Assembly (NCBI GenBank): GCA_037783545.1
Contig: JBBELK010000504.1
Coordinates: forward strand, 372,001 to 436,000
From: Henricia sp. BOLD:AAB3569
Lineage: Eukaryota > Echinodermata > Asteroidea > Spinulosida > Echinasteridae
Length of the DNA: 64,000 nucleotides
Reading direction: 5' to 3'
Part shown: positions 28,701-43,700 of the stretch, piece after piece
Layout: the number at the start of each line of letters is the position of its first letter
Numbering within the stretch: position 1 is the first letter of the stretch
The notes under the pieces: generated by a model
What the model was told of the DNA's origin: nothing
Databases searched by the model: none
What the model saw: only the letters and a program-made list of their open reading frames with translations
Program-made: the position numbers and the translations under genes

Positions 28701-31700
28701 CACCATGAAAGTCACCATGGGATGATAGAACAATCACAGCTAGATGTCATTTAAAAGGACATAATCAATTTTAAATCCACACACCTTGAAGTAGTTATGC
28801 AGATCATCAGCCAGAAACTCAAAAAATTTGATCCTGTCTGCTTCACTGACTAGTCTGTCATGGAAGACTCTGGTTGCCTCGTGGGCTAGGAGCAATGCAG
28901 CGGAGTCTGTCGAGGTGATGACATTCTCATCAGCTTGTAGCAGACCCTGGATGACCTGGATCATAGAACAGATGGAGGATTACAGATGGTGTTTTTGTAT
29001 TTGTATGTTTGAATTTAATTGGAAACAGTTTTGACCTTTATTTAACAGACCGTATCGAACAGCCGCCATTTCGTGGGGCAGTTTCTTTGTTACTGGAGGA
29101 CATGCATGGTTGCACATATTGTGCTTCCATTGTTGAACGGTTTAAGTAACAAAAAGTCGCCACACGAAATGGCAGCTATTCGATACGGTCTATAGCACAG
29201 TTTACCAAAAATGAGTAAAGGCGTGTTCCCATTGGACTTCTTTTTCCGCTCCCTCGCAGGAACTTTCCGCGACTCCCTGTAAACATTCCTTTCTGTAAAT
29301 CACCCGTGCGTTCCCACTTACCATATATTTTACACGACGCGAGCGGAAAATTTAGCTACTCGGCTGGCCATATGTGGTCAATTGAGGGCGTGGTTTACAT
29401 AACCTTTGACCTAACAGGATGTTTGACATGCCATGCGATACACATATTGGCGCAAAATTATTAATTGTGTGCATGCTGCACGAAACCCAATCAAATTTCG
29501 AACAACTTCGATTAAACTTGCCATTATATTTGCGAAGAAAAGAGCATGAAAAAACATGTGCGTACGTACATACAGGGCCCCGTACATAATAACCATAATT
29601 TGTTCGCGCAATGTGTGGTGGGATTGAACGATGCAGGAAGTGACGTCATCCACTTGCCATTTTACACAGCGGCAGCGGTAGTTCTACAGGGCGGCGCTGT
29701 TCCCATTGGACTTTTTGAGGGCCCTGTAAAACTCCCGCGGTTGAGCGAAAAGTTTCCGCGGCCTCTCTCGCCCTGTACGTTTTACATCGTGGTCGCGGTA
29801 ACTTTACAGGGACGCTAATTCTCCGTGCGTCCCCATTGGACTTAATTTTGTTACTCTCCCGCACAACCACGGGAGTTTAACCAAAAATAGTCCAATGGGA
29901 ACACCACTTATGAGACTAATTTACTTCAAATAACCACGAGTGGATTGTAATATCGCCGTCTTAAGCCTAAGACACACCGTATGCCAGAACTGATTTTATG
30001 ACACATTGAATAATGTCTTGCAATGTCCAAATGTTAGGCTATATGGTAGCTACAGTTTAACCATCTTTATAAAGGTTTTGAATGGCAACTAAATCACATT
30101 TGAGGCATTGTCACATAGTTGTGCATTTGTAAAAAAAAAAATTAATTAGTAATTTACTTCTGTAGGTAACACAAACAACTTTGAGAAAACTTTAGCATAC
30201 CCTAGCTTCAATTATTATAAATCTTTAGTATAAAAAAAGTGCATTTTTTGAAGGTGTTTTTAACCAAAAATGGCAGTTTCATGCCAGTTACAAGCTTTTT
30301 TTGGAAAAAAGCGAAATCCTTTAATATATAGGAAATATAAAAACAACAATATAATGATAATGATAATAATAATGGATTCTTATATAGCGCACATGTCCAC
30401 CCTGCGGGGTGCTTCTGGCACTGTTGCTATTATTAATGACATACATTTTTAAAATACGAGACATTCATATTACATGTTATAGGTGTCTTAAATTTTGTGT
30501 GTTTTATGACAGAAATGTCACACTTTCAGACCACAAATTTATAGAATTAACTCTCCACAAGCATCTGCTGGCTAAATGCAGCAATGGTTAATAGAAAAAG
30601 AGCTCGATTGTTTATAGCTTATATTATTGGGTGAAATGTGATTATCACCTTTGATAGATCCCTGAGGTTGAATGTGTAGTGTGACTTGGCCGGAGTGGGC
30701 AGCATGTTGAGGCACATCTTGTAGTACACCGCGATGGAGGCTGACACCAGTGGAATCAGCAGCTCACGTATCTCAGGTAGGAAATTTTGGTTCTCAAGGA
30801 ACCGGCCGAGTTGTACCTGGTAGATGTGCTGCAGGGAGCGGACGGATGGCTGGGGCAGTGCCAGCATGCTAAAGAGATTTGGAAAGAGGATTATTCCATG
30901 AAAATAGGAGAGTGTCCCTTTTACATCGTGACACTTCTGGGTGCACCCAAGTAAATAGGCAGAGATCTGTGCGCCGAGCTCATGAATATTTTGTGTGCCC
31001 TCAAATTCTTCTTTATTAGGGAGAGTTGCGATCTGAACGAGTGTGGTCTTGTGTGGAATATGACTATCGTCGCGATGTGGGGTATTTTTTCATCCAACTA
31101 TAAACATTTTATTATTATTATTATTATTTCTTTCTGGTATTCATACCAAGGATTCATCAATAGTGCTCATTGCACTGTCACTCGTAAGTGTGAGGAAACC
31201 CATGAAGAATTAGAATTAGAAATGGCCAGAGACACCGGGGAATCCCCTTGCTCTTCGCGAAAGAATGCTCTGGGATCTTTAGACACTGTAGCTCCTAAAA
31301 GTGGCCCTATTTTTCCCAGTAGCGTATGTGCCTTTGTTCCAAAATGGATGCAGGTCTGATTAGCAAGTTTCACTGTTGTATAGGTAGTTTTGTTTCAAGT
31401 GGGAAATTAGGGAATAAAAGTGACGGATTACCCCTATAAAATTGAACAGAATTGAAAAGATGAGAAATCAGTGAGTATTCTGGTTGTTGTCCTGAGAAGC
31501 TGAGAGAGTTGTTAGTATTTTTAAATGATTTTTGAAAATTGGACATTTAGCATTGGTTCCTATAGGAGCCCTATTTACTGGTGTGCAACCTTCTGGAGTG
31601 ATTTTTTTATAAACACGGAGCTTCATAGAATGATTACCCTCAGTATATAAACAGTGTATGGCCTTGTAAATCGAATAACACCCTAACCTGCTGATTTGGG

Positions 31701-34700
31701 TGTTGTTAGGGGTGACAAATGGTGTTATCTCCCTGTGAAAATGAGTATAGGCCCATTTCAAAAAAGGGGAGTTGAAGGCGGGTAGGCGACAAGTGTAAAA
31801 GCAAAAGGTGAATTGAAAAAGACGGATCAGAACCGGGTCTGATTCACCCTTTTCAAGTCACCTTTGGGGTAGGGTTAAACCCCGCAATTGAGGGGTTCAA
31901 CCCCACACAATTGTCAATGTCGCTTGTAGTGTAAACGCTACCCGAATACAGATTCAGCAATTTGAGTGTCCTTGGGGTATGGCTGCCATGTGGTAGATTT
32001 AATTGACCAATCTGGCACCAGTTCCGTAACACCTAACAGCTCACGCATGCGCTGCAGTTACAATTAGTGGTGACTTTTGCGGTTTCTGAGGGCGAGTTGG
32101 AGCCGAATCAAGGTGTTGTGTAAACGTGGCAAATGTTCAGTTTTGTGGTCGCAATAAGAAAAGGCTGGGTTTGTACCACCTTTGCCGGTTCAAGTGTAAA
32201 CACGGTGTATAATAAAATCCACCCTGTGTGTAAAGTCATCTACAATTATTTCACTGGACAGTTGGAACCACTTCTATGTTCAAATTGATTAAGTTTTTTT
32301 TGTGTGAAATGGTTGATTAAAATTTTGGGACATTGCAAATCTTGTATTGACCCCTTTCGAATAAGTCATGTTGGTAGTCAAATAATGCCGCGTCATTGTT
32401 GAAGGGATGTGCGTGCGCGTTGTGTGTGCATCTGATGGGTGAAATGTGGTTTATTTCACCAATTGAGCTCGTGCCAATGACGTCATTTTGGGAGTAAAAC
32501 AATGCCGCGCTGTTGTGGAAGCAATGTGCGTGCGCGTTGTGTGTGTCCATAGCGCGCGTAACGCGCTATGCTGAGGCTTCCATTGGTGAACTAAACCACG
32601 TTACGCCCACCAGAGACACACACAACGCGCACGCACAATGACTCAGCATTAATGGACTCCCAAAATGGCATATTCGCACGTGTTCGAAAGGGGTCAATAG
32701 GAGCCTTAGTATAGCGCGTTACGCCCGCTATGGAAACACACAACGCACACGCACATTGTTTCCACAATGACGCGTAATTATTTGACTCCCAAAATGAAGT
32801 CATAAGCACAAGCTTAATACAGGCTATAAAACCAAGTTTAGGTAGAGGGAATTTATGCAAATGAGTGAGGAGAAACTCTCCATATTTTAGGCCGGGGTCA
32901 CACGGGAAATCTCATAATTACTCCATCATGATACAATCATGATAGAATGAACGACGAGAGCGGTCACACGCCAATCTATCATGATAGTATCACAATAGAA
33001 AACAACTCTATGAGAATTCTCGTCGTTCACCTATCATGATAGATTTGGGGTCACAAATGCTACTATAATAGAGTGGAATCTCGGAATTCGTGTGACCCCG
33101 GCCTCAGTTTGTTGTGTGTCTGGAGGGGGAATAAATGACAAATTTTACAAGAGATTTTTGCCCCAACTCACCAGAAGTGTTTGAGTAACCTGGGGCTGAC
33201 TGGATTCCTGCCTCCTCCCATTGGGGCACACGCTCCGCACAGGGTCACATCCATTATGTTCTGATGGAATTCAAAATTTCTATGCATAAATGATGACCCA
33301 TTCTGGTATAAAAAAAGCTGTTAACTAATTTACAAACATTTTTAAAGTATTAAAAAAAAGATAGAATTTTAAGTTTTGTTTTAAGAACATGGTATACACG
33401 GTACAATGAGCGGTCTGTAGTATGTTGCAATTAAAATTTAAAACGTAAAAACAGATTCTTTTTACACTTTCTTTTCACAAAATAATTGTGTGAAAACTCT
33501 CCCCAGCCCCTTCGAATCGTTCAGCATCTTGACCTTCAAGAAAGCAACATCACCAGCAAGCAGGGCCGTCGGAACCAAGTCGGTTGGGCTGGCTCGAGTC
33601 GGTCCAATAATTTGTCAAATATCATTTTTTTAAATATATTTTCTTTCACTGTGATTCCCCACCTTGTGTCATTGTCATAATCAGAGCAACGTAAATTATT
33701 TGATATATGCTTATATGTCTGCTTCAACACATTTGAATATACATATCCTTTGTTGTTATTCAGAATATACATACAGTGATCTCCACTGCCGGTATTGTCC
33801 GGGCGCGCCGCCCGGACAAAATCATCGCAGGTATTGTTAGCGCCCAAACAAAAAACTTGGCCGCCCGGACAAAAATAATCAATTTTCCCCTCTAAAACAC
33901 TGTGAAAGTACAGCCAAGTCATTCCAAAATTAGGTGTAAATTCACCAAACGTGATTCGCTAGCCGCAATCGTTCACTTATCACGCAAATCTATCGACTCA
34001 GCTTCGATAACGGCCGTGACAGTTGCATGCATTTGGTTTGAACAGCGCCCTCAATGGTAAATGTGTTCACCTCTTGAGGGTGCTGCAGCGACGTCGACGC
34101 GCGCGCCCGGACAAAATATGGACCAGTGGAGAACACCGACATATCTGTTGTCGTTATTCCGACGCCCCTACCAAGAGAGTACCAAGAAGACAGACTGCAG
34201 ATTGCCATAATTACCATGTCATGCCATGTAGTGCCACGTATTTGTGATCGATTCTATAGAAATGAGTAGGTTGTCGCACAGTCCAAGGCTTGAGTTTTGG
34301 CGATCATAACTAGAAATTAGTGTCAAATCCAGAGTCATTAAATTATGACATACAATGAAAATTCCTGGCGGCACCTGGACACCACATGGAATTTCCATGT
34401 ACTGCCCAGAATTTCCAATGTATTTTCATATTTTAATGAGTGCAGATCCGCCACTGATTTCTATATGTGGTCGCAAAATCTCGACCCAGACTGTGTGATA
34501 TCCGAGTCATTTCTCTAGAATGTGTCACATTTACATACTGTGTTTTTTCTGTCCAAGTACTATCAAACCTTGATAATAATAGCAATGTTAATAACACATT
34601 TTATCTTCAAGCAAACTTGAATCCGTGGTTCTGATTGGTGGATCCATGGCAACCAACAGTGTGATAATGTTTCATAATACTCTTCCGATTCTCATATTGC

Positions 34701-37700
34701 ACTCTGCGTAATGCACCATGGTATTCCAAGATAACTGCGTCCCTACGCATATGCGCGGAGTAGTACGTTAATCTCGCGCAGAGTGAGTGCGTTATTAGTG
34801 CGTCAAGTTTGCATGAAGATAAATTCTAATTGCTTGAAGATAACTAATAATGTTTATAACAAGGTAAATTTCAGGTCTCAATCCTGTGTTCTTCGGTTTT
34901 TATACCTGATAATACAAGACTCCTGTAACATGACAAGGTAATCTCCAAGACATCTTTTTAACGAAGTTCAACAGTGCAAGGTAATATTTCAGAACTAATT
35001 ACCTTCCAAGCGAGCTTCTGGGTGTCATAGAACCCACCAAACTCCAGGAACTGTCTGAGTAGCTCCAATGGTGGCTGGGCTCCATAGACCTCTGGAGCAG
35101 GTAGATTAAGGTCATCGACGAACACAAGAACCTGCAAAAAGAAGAATGGATAATAACAATGTCTACAAGATGCCCGCTGTAGGACCATAATCAGCACCAG
35201 CATGCTCGGTGGTCATCAAGTGGTTAAGACGTCTGCCTAGTATGCAGGAGGTCGTGGTTTCGAGTCCCGCCCGAGTATGTTAGAAGGTTTTAGCCTGTTC
35301 TCGGGAAAAGCATTTAGTACACAGTTCCTATAATAATAATAATAATAAATGTAATTTCTATAACCCTGGATGCAGCAATAGGGCGACAATTCGGGAAGCC
35401 TTTCCCCGGGAACCACCGAAATTTCGGGAAGAATCACTCAAATTGACACGAAATTTCTCTACCCAAAGCTTCCAAAAATGGTTACAGACCTAAGAGAGAC
35501 GGTTCTAGACCTAATAAAAATGGTTCTCGATTTAAAAAAAATGGTTCTCGATTTTAAAAAAATGTTTTTTGACCTAAAAAAAATGTTTAAACTCAAAAAT
35601 ATTAGGGCGACACCAAATTGTCGCCCTATTGATGAGCGTGTCGCCCTAATATACCTTTTTTACACACAAATTGTCGCCCTATCCTAGCAAACAGAGTTTT
35701 TGCGCAAATTCCATAAAATAAATTATGTTCAAATGTGCATAACAATACAGTGTACTTACACTACAACTAAATAATTGGTTACGGCATTGTGTATGGGCAA
35801 GTTATATTTGGTTGGTGTTTTTCCTGACATGAACAGTGCAAGCCACCTAAGGGGTAGTCTATGCACGTGGCTGCGTTCGGGCGTACAGTTCTCGCTACTT
35901 CGGAGTATTGCATGTGCAATGCACTCGGGTCACATTACGCGAACGGCAAGTCACAGTCCCCATGAGCGAATGGCCATTGGTCAAGATGGCCGTCTCTTGC
36001 CATGACTGCACAAAAAACTATGTTTCAATTCTCACAAGAAACTGAATAAAATACAGACCGTAAGTCGTGAGAACCTTTGATGCCGTCTAAAAACAAACCT
36101 TAGCGAGTTGTTGTATTAGTTATCTAGTTGATACACTAAGCAAATTCACCAATAATCCCACCCATATTTTGCCATCTTCGTACAAATCACATGACACTTG
36201 TCAGGAGTAACAGCACACTCCCCATTTGTCGGGGAGTAGCGAGAGCATACTCTCATTGACCCGAGTGTCGTTAATCTTGCTGTTCACGCGCGCAGAAGTA
36301 TAATCGTACACGCCCTAACGCAGCTAAAATTTCCAGTATGCCACCTAAGGGGCCACACCACGTACCTTTTTGCCCCTGGGTCCCACCATAGTGTCCCGTC
36401 CTTTCTTAACCAGTCTGTGCTCAATCTGTGCCCTAACTCTAGCTGCCATCGTCTGGGTACTCAACTGCAATGTAGTGGTCACGATGCCACTGCTGGCTGC
36501 CGGTCGACGCACCTGACCGGTGATGAATGTCAAGTCCATAGTGTCTTTGGGTCCAATCCCTGAATAGGTAGTCAGAATAGGAGTGTTTCAAAATAATATA
36601 AAAATTGGGGGTGAGTAGTCGATATTAGCTCCCCTCGGTATTGGAAGTTGACAAACTAGTTCCCTTGGCAAAAAGCCATCCAAAATAAACCGAGAAACAC
36701 CAAGAACAGGAAAATGATCGGTGAGTAAAATTTTACGTGTGCAGCCATCTTTTCATTCAGCTCGTGTGCGGTACTAGACCAACGTCAGCGGCCCGTTAGT
36801 CCAACATCGGTCCAATGTCAGTCCGACGTATTGGGAAGTGATCAGATGACTCAATCCTGTGTTTCCAGCAGTACTGGGACAACGTTGATCCAACATTGGT
36901 CCGACGTATTGGGAAGTGATCAGATGACTCAATCCTGTGTTTCCAGCAGTACTGGGACAACGTTGATCCAACGTTGGTCCGACGTATTGGGAAGTGATCA
37001 GATGACTCAATCCTGTGTTTCCAGCAGTACTGGGACAACGTTGATCCAACGTTGGTCCGACGTATTGGGAAAATCATCAGATGACTCAATCCTGTGTTTC
37101 CAGTGGTACTGGGACAACGTTGATCCAACGTTGGTCCGACGTATTGGGAAATGATCAGATAACTCAATCCTGTGTTTCCAGTGGTACTGGGCCAACGTCA
37201 GCCCAATGTTGGTCCGACGTATTTGGAAGTGATCAGATGACTCAATCCTGTGTTTCCAGTGGTACTGGGACAACGTTGGTCCGACGTTGGTCCGACGTAT
37301 TGGGAAGTGATCAGATGACTCAATCCTGTGTTTCCAGCAGTACTGGGCCAACGTTGATCCAACGTTGGTCCGACGTATTTGGAAGTGATCAGATGACTCA
37401 ATCCTGTGTGTCCAGTGGTACTGGGCCGACGTTGGTCCGACCTATTGAGAAGTGATCAGATGACTCAATCCTATGTTTCGAGTGGTACTGGGCCAACATT
37501 GGTCCGACGTATTGGGAAATGATCAGATGACTCAATCCTGTGTTTCGAGTGGTACTGGACCAACGTTGGTCCGACGTATTGGGAAATGATCAGATGACTC
37601 AATCCTGTGTTTCGAGTGGTACTGGGCCAACATTGGTCCGACCTATTGAGAAGTGATCAGATGACTCAATCCTATGTTTCCAGCAGTACTGGGCCAACGT

Positions 37701-40700
37701 TGATCCAACATTGGTCCGACGTATTGGGAAGTGATCAGATGACTCAATCCTGTGTTTCCAGCAGTACTGGGCCAACGTTGATCCAACGTTGGTCCGATGT
37801 ATTTGGAAGTGATCAGATGACTCAATCCTGTGTTTCCAGTGGTACTGGGACAACGTTGGTCCGACGTTGGTCCGACCTATTGAGAAGTGATCAGATGACT
37901 CAATCCTATGTTTCGAGTGGTACTGGGCCAACATTGGTCCGACGTATTGGGAAATGATCAGATGACTCAATCCTGTGTTTCGAGTGGTACTGGGCCAACA
38001 TTGGTCCGACCTATTGAGAAGTGATCAGATGACTCAATCCTGTGTTTCCAGTGGTACTGGGCCAACATTGGTCCGACCTATTGAGAAGTGATCAGATGAC
38101 TCAATCCTATGTTTCGAGTGGTACTGGGCCAACATTGGTCCGACGTATTGGGAAATGATCAGATGACTCAATCCTGTGTGTCCAGTGGTACTGGGCCAAC
38201 ATTGGTCCGACCTATTGAGAAGTGATCAGATGACTCAATCCTATGTTTCGAGTGGTACTGGGCCAACATTGGTCCGACGTATTGGGAAATGATCAGATGA
38301 CTCAATCCTGTGTTTCCAGTGGTACTGGGCCAACATTGGTCCGACGTATTGGGAAGTGATCAGATGACTCAATCCTGTGTGTCCAGTGGTACTGGGCCAA
38401 CATTGGTCCGACCTATTGAGAAGTGATCAGATGACTCAATCCTGTGTTTCCAGTGGTACTGGGCCAACATTGGTCCGACGTATTGGGAAGTGATCAGATG
38501 ACTCAATCCTGTGTGTCCAGTGGTACTGGGCCAACATTGGTCCGACCTATTGAGAAGTGATCAGATGACTCAATCCTGTGTTTCCAGTGGTACTGGGCCA
38601 ACGTTGGTCCGACGTATTGGGAAGTGATCAGATGACTCAATCCTGTGTGTCCAGTGGTACTGGGCCAACATTGGTCCGACCTATTGAGAAGTGATCAGAT
38701 GACTCAATCCTGTGTTTCGAGTGGTACTGGGCCAACATTGGTCCGACCTATTGAGAAGTGATCAGATGACTCAATCCTGTGTTTCCAGTGGTACTGGGCC
38801 AACATTGGTCCGACGTATTGGGAAGTGATCAGATGACTCAATCCTGTGTTTCCAGTGGTACTGGGCCAACATTGGTCCGACCTATTGAGAAATGATCAGA
38901 TGACTCAATCCTGTGTGTCCAGTGGTACTGGGCCAACATTGGTCCGACGTATTGGGAAATGATCAGATGACTCAATCCTGTGTTTCCAGTGGTACTGGAC
39001 CAACGTTGGTCCGACGTATTGGGAAATGATCAGATGACTCAATCCTGTGTTTCCAGTGGTACTGGGCCAACGTTGGTCCCACGTTGATCCAACGTTGGTC
39101 CAACATATTGGGAAATGATCAGGTAAAAAGGTACCATTTTTAATACACAGGGGAAACAAACTATGTGGTGTTTGTTAGCATTGCTATCAACACCTTTAGT
39201 CAGGTTTTTATTGTCAACTTGTGAAGTAAAATGTTGGATAACTGCAAATGATGTAAATGGGCTACATACCAGTGTCTGCATCTTCCTCTCCCAGTATACT
39301 AGCTGTCAATGCACTGATATTGGATAGGATATTGGTGCCTCTCTCTGAGTAGTGGAAGACATCTCCCAGGATGGTGCCTAGCTGAGTGGTTGACCCTTTC
39401 TCCTTGGTTAGGAGTTTCAGCATGTGGCTCACGATGGCTGACTTGCCAACTCCGGAATCACCTCAAGTTTGGGAGGAAAGGAACAAAATTTGAAAAATGT
39501 TTGTTGCATTTGTTTAAACTTTCTTCAGTTAGGTGTAGATCACTGTGCGTCATAGCTCAACTGGTAGAGTGTGCCCAGTGTTAGAGGTCCAGGGTTTGAA
39601 TAACGAAGAGGACAATATCATTTTTATTTTATCTCACATTTGGTTATCTTATTTTCCATGGTTATTAGGCAGCACACTAAATATGTGTTTTTGTATTATA
39701 CAAATACAGCATGGTTTGAGGGGAAGTAGTGGGAATGCTGGTCCCGAGGTGTAGGTCAGCTTGACTACCTTCCCGACGCGAAGCGGAGGAGGTAGTCAAG
39801 CTGACCTACACCAAGGGACCAGTAATTCCCACTACTTTCCAGAAATAAACCATGCTGTATTTGTTTTACTACACCTCATAAATTTTCATGAGCAAATTGA
39901 CAAAATAAACTTTATTTTCTTGTAATCCAAATTCAGAAATGTTGCCATTGTTGTTTATGAGCTGCAGAGGCCCGTACCATGGCAATAGAGTTGAATTAGT
40001 TTGGTTCCGTGAAGATTACAATACGTTTTTTACAAGGTGGGTTCCAGAGGGAATATTTAGTGCTACCAGAAAAAAATACCGCACGGCAGCCAGTTGGATA
40101 CTCACCGGGCTGACGTCACCTGGGCGCGTAGCATTTTTACTTCCCAATCGCGCGGCTGATTCGGCCAATGACGCGCTCCAATTTGCTTATGAATATTTAT
40201 GAGGTGTAGTAATTGTTTATACCTTGCTCAGTTGCGCACCCAAACAACAGTAAGAAAAAAAGTGTGACAATGTGCTTTATACCTCAGTTGGTAGAGCATC
40301 TACCATGATGTGCCAAGTCTCAGATTTGTCCCAACGAGGACCACGTGATTTTTTTCTAGCAACCTATATTTGGTTATCCCATTTCCATGGTGGTTAGGCA
40401 TCGTGCTAAATATGTGACCCGTTCTAAAGAAATAAGGCAGATTTTGCACAGTTTGGGCTGAGTTTTTGTGATTATAACTAGAAATCAGTAGCAGATCCAG
40501 GCTTATTAAAATACAAAAATGCAATGGAAATTCCAGGCAGTACTTGGATACCGCTTAGAATTTTCAGGTACTGCCGAGAATGTCCGTTGTAATTTCGTAT
40601 TTTAATGCATTTGTTACTTTTGTCAGTTGGGCATTCATACAGCATCAAGACAAAGTTGGGATTTTAGGGGAAACCTGAGGGAGTAAACCACTGTGCCTCA

Positions 40701-43700
40701 TAGCTCAGCTGGTAGAGCATCTGCTCGGTGTGTCAGAGATCTTGGGGAAAAAACCTGAGGGAATATACAGAATGACATTTCAAAGTTTTAACATGTATTC
40801 TGGCACCTTGTCAAATAGCAGAATAAATTTTTTTAATCTGATTCCGGAACAAGTCTAAACATTGCTCACACATTAAAAAAGTATATTTATGATTCAACCT
40901 CCAAATTGCAAAATTGTGTATAAATACAACCATAATAATGAACTAACATTAAAGGTACACACCTGCCTACTGTTTACATGATTTAGTGATGTAGCAGCAT
41001 TGACAATACTTTTTTGATGGTCGTTGCGAAAAAATTTCATCAAAATATCCCGTAATTTACTGAAGAAGTGCAAAAATAACGAAAACGGTCAAAAGACAGG
41101 TTATATGCTTTACCAGCCGTTGCAACTACGCGAGAGCCTCACGACTTTGTCACAAACGATTCTCTCTTCTCCTGCTCAGGATATCTCCAATTTTCTGCTC
41201 ACGATTTCACTGGACAGCCCGGACGACCGAATAGGAATTTCCGTTTTCTTTTGAGGAGTTGGCATCATGTTTTTTCTTCACGAACGTACGTGCACCGAAG
41301 CAACACGCCCTTCCGTGTGTGTGTGCACTCAGACTATTTGTCGTGTACTGCGCGGGGCAAATTTCTACACTCCACGGTAGCCTGCCGTAGCACGCGCTCG
41401 CTCCCGTTCTCCGGACTCTCGAAACAAACAATTATGTTCGAATTTTCATACTTATGTTTAACTTTGTTTCATACCTGTATAAATAGTCTCTCTTTTGTGA
41501 ATTACTTATAAATATTGGGGGGAAATCAGAGTTGAATTTGGTGCAGTTCTGCAGTAACAAACTTTTATACGGCTGGAAATACAACTAACTCACAAGACCA
41601 CTTGACTTTTCGGAACCAGAATTTGGTTCCGAAAAGTCACGTGACCTTGGATTTTTCAAAAGTTCTCAAAAACGGCTAAATTTGACGGCGTCTTTTCAGG
41701 ATATATCTAATTTACTCTCGAATGCGCTTCAGAATAATGTATGGGTCTATTTCTAGCCCAAAATAGCCCAACAATGAAGGTGTGTTCCTTTAACAGATAC
41801 CAACCTGTGAGTAGCACTGGGTGTTTATTCACCAGCAGCAGACTGACCAGGAATGAATACCTGACCGTATCAATGGTAGGTACCAACTCACTATCCTCCC
41901 TCGATGCCTTCTTGCTGACCTGGCCCGTCGTTAGCCCCATCTGCTCCCCGAGGGAAACGTGGCTCACCCCCTTGTTGATTAGGGACTTGGTGGAAGGGAC
42001 TAGCTCATCCCAGGGGACGAATTTGCCGCTCTCGATACTGACGAAGTAGTGGAAGATGGTGCGGCTACCGGAGGGCAGACGGACACCTGGTGATGACACA
42101 TAATATCCATATTCATGATGATGCCTTATAAAGACCCATCGCAATGACTCTAACTAAAAACTGAAGGTGTTTTTAAAGCAAGGATTTTAAAGGTTTTCTT
42201 ATACCGCACACTTATTAGGGGAACCCCCAAGGCGCCTACACTATAATTACCCTTAATCAAAGGGCTCCATTAAATCACTCCATATACCATCTCAGCTCCC
42301 TGGGGAGTATATAGCCCCGGCTGAAATAATCCTGTGTTTCCGGTGGTACTGGGCCAATGTTGGTCCAACGTTGGTCCGACGTATTGGGAAGTGATCAGAT
42401 GACTCAATCCTGTGCTTCCAGTGGTACTGGGCCAACGTTGGTCCAACGTATTGGGAAGTGATCAGATGACTCAATCCTGTGTTTCCAGTGGTACTGGGCC
42501 AACGTTGGTCCGACGTTGGTCCGACGTATTGGGAAGTGATCAGATGACTCAGTCCTGTGTTTCCAGTGGTACTGGGCCAACGTTGATCCAACGTTGGTCC
42601 GACGTATTGGGAAGTGATCAGATGACTCAATCCTGTGTTTCCGGTGGTACTGGGCCAACGTTGGTCCGACGTTGGTCCGACGTATTGGGAAGTGATCAGA
42701 TGACTAAATCCTGTGTTTCCAGTGGTACTGGGCCAACGTTGATCCAACGTTGGTCCGACGTATTGGAAAGTGATCAGATGACTCAATCCTGTGTTTCCGG
42801 TGGTACTGGGCCAACGTTGGTCCGACGTTGGTCCGACGTATTGGGAAGTGATCAGATGACTAAATCCTGTGTTTCCAGTGGTACTGGGCCAACGTTGGTC
42901 CGACGTTGGTCCGACGTATTGGGAAGTGATCAGATGACTCAATCCTGTGTTTCCAGTGGTACTGGTCCAACGTTGGTCCGACGTATTGGGAAGTGATCAG
43001 ATGACTCAATCCTGCGTTTCCAGCAGTACTGGGCCAACGTTGGTCCGACGTTGGTCCGACGTATTGGAAAGTGATCAGATGACTCAATCCTGTGTTTCCA
43101 GTGGTACTGGGCCAACGTCGGCCCGACGTTGATCCAACGTATTGGGAAGTGATCAGATGACTCAATCCTGTGTTTCCAGTGGTACTGGGCCAACGTCAGC
43201 CCAACGTTGATCCAACGTATTGGGAAGTGATCAGATGACTCAATCCTGTGTTTCCAGTGGTACTAGCTGGGCCAACGTCGGTCCGACGTATTTGGAAGTG
43301 ATCAGATGACTAAATTCTGTGTTTCTAGTGGTACTGGGCCAACGTTGGTCCGACGTATTGGGAAATGATCAGAAAAAAATATGAACCTTACATACCCAAA
43401 GGCGGTTCCGTGTCAAACATATCATGGACGAAGCTATCAAACTCATATGCAATGTTCAGATCAGGGACGATGTCCGATGATGTCTTCTTGGCTTTACCCC
43501 CTTCCATCCCCGCGGTCCGAGGCCCTAGTGAGATGCCCCCATCATCTTCACTGTCATCCTCCCGTTTCAGGTTACCGCCGATGGACCAGGTGTAGCAAAA
43601 GACGAAGATCTTGCCTAGAAGAGTCAGGAGCTGGTCGGGGTACTTTGTAAGGTACCACTCCTTGGAGCTGGGGGAAATCAAATAAAATGTCAAACAAAAT

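Noticed and set aside
36780-39121. Resemblance to a CRISPR array (regular repeats)
   Set aside because: Eukaryotic intron; the whole unit is repeated with no unique spacers, and no cas genes exist.
42292-43193. Long open frames on both strands with repeated [12 protein letters not shown] / [12 protein letters not shown]-like peptides
   Set aside because: They are read-through of the 67/78-bp minisatellite; all frames and both strands stay open, and 67 bp is not a multiple of three.
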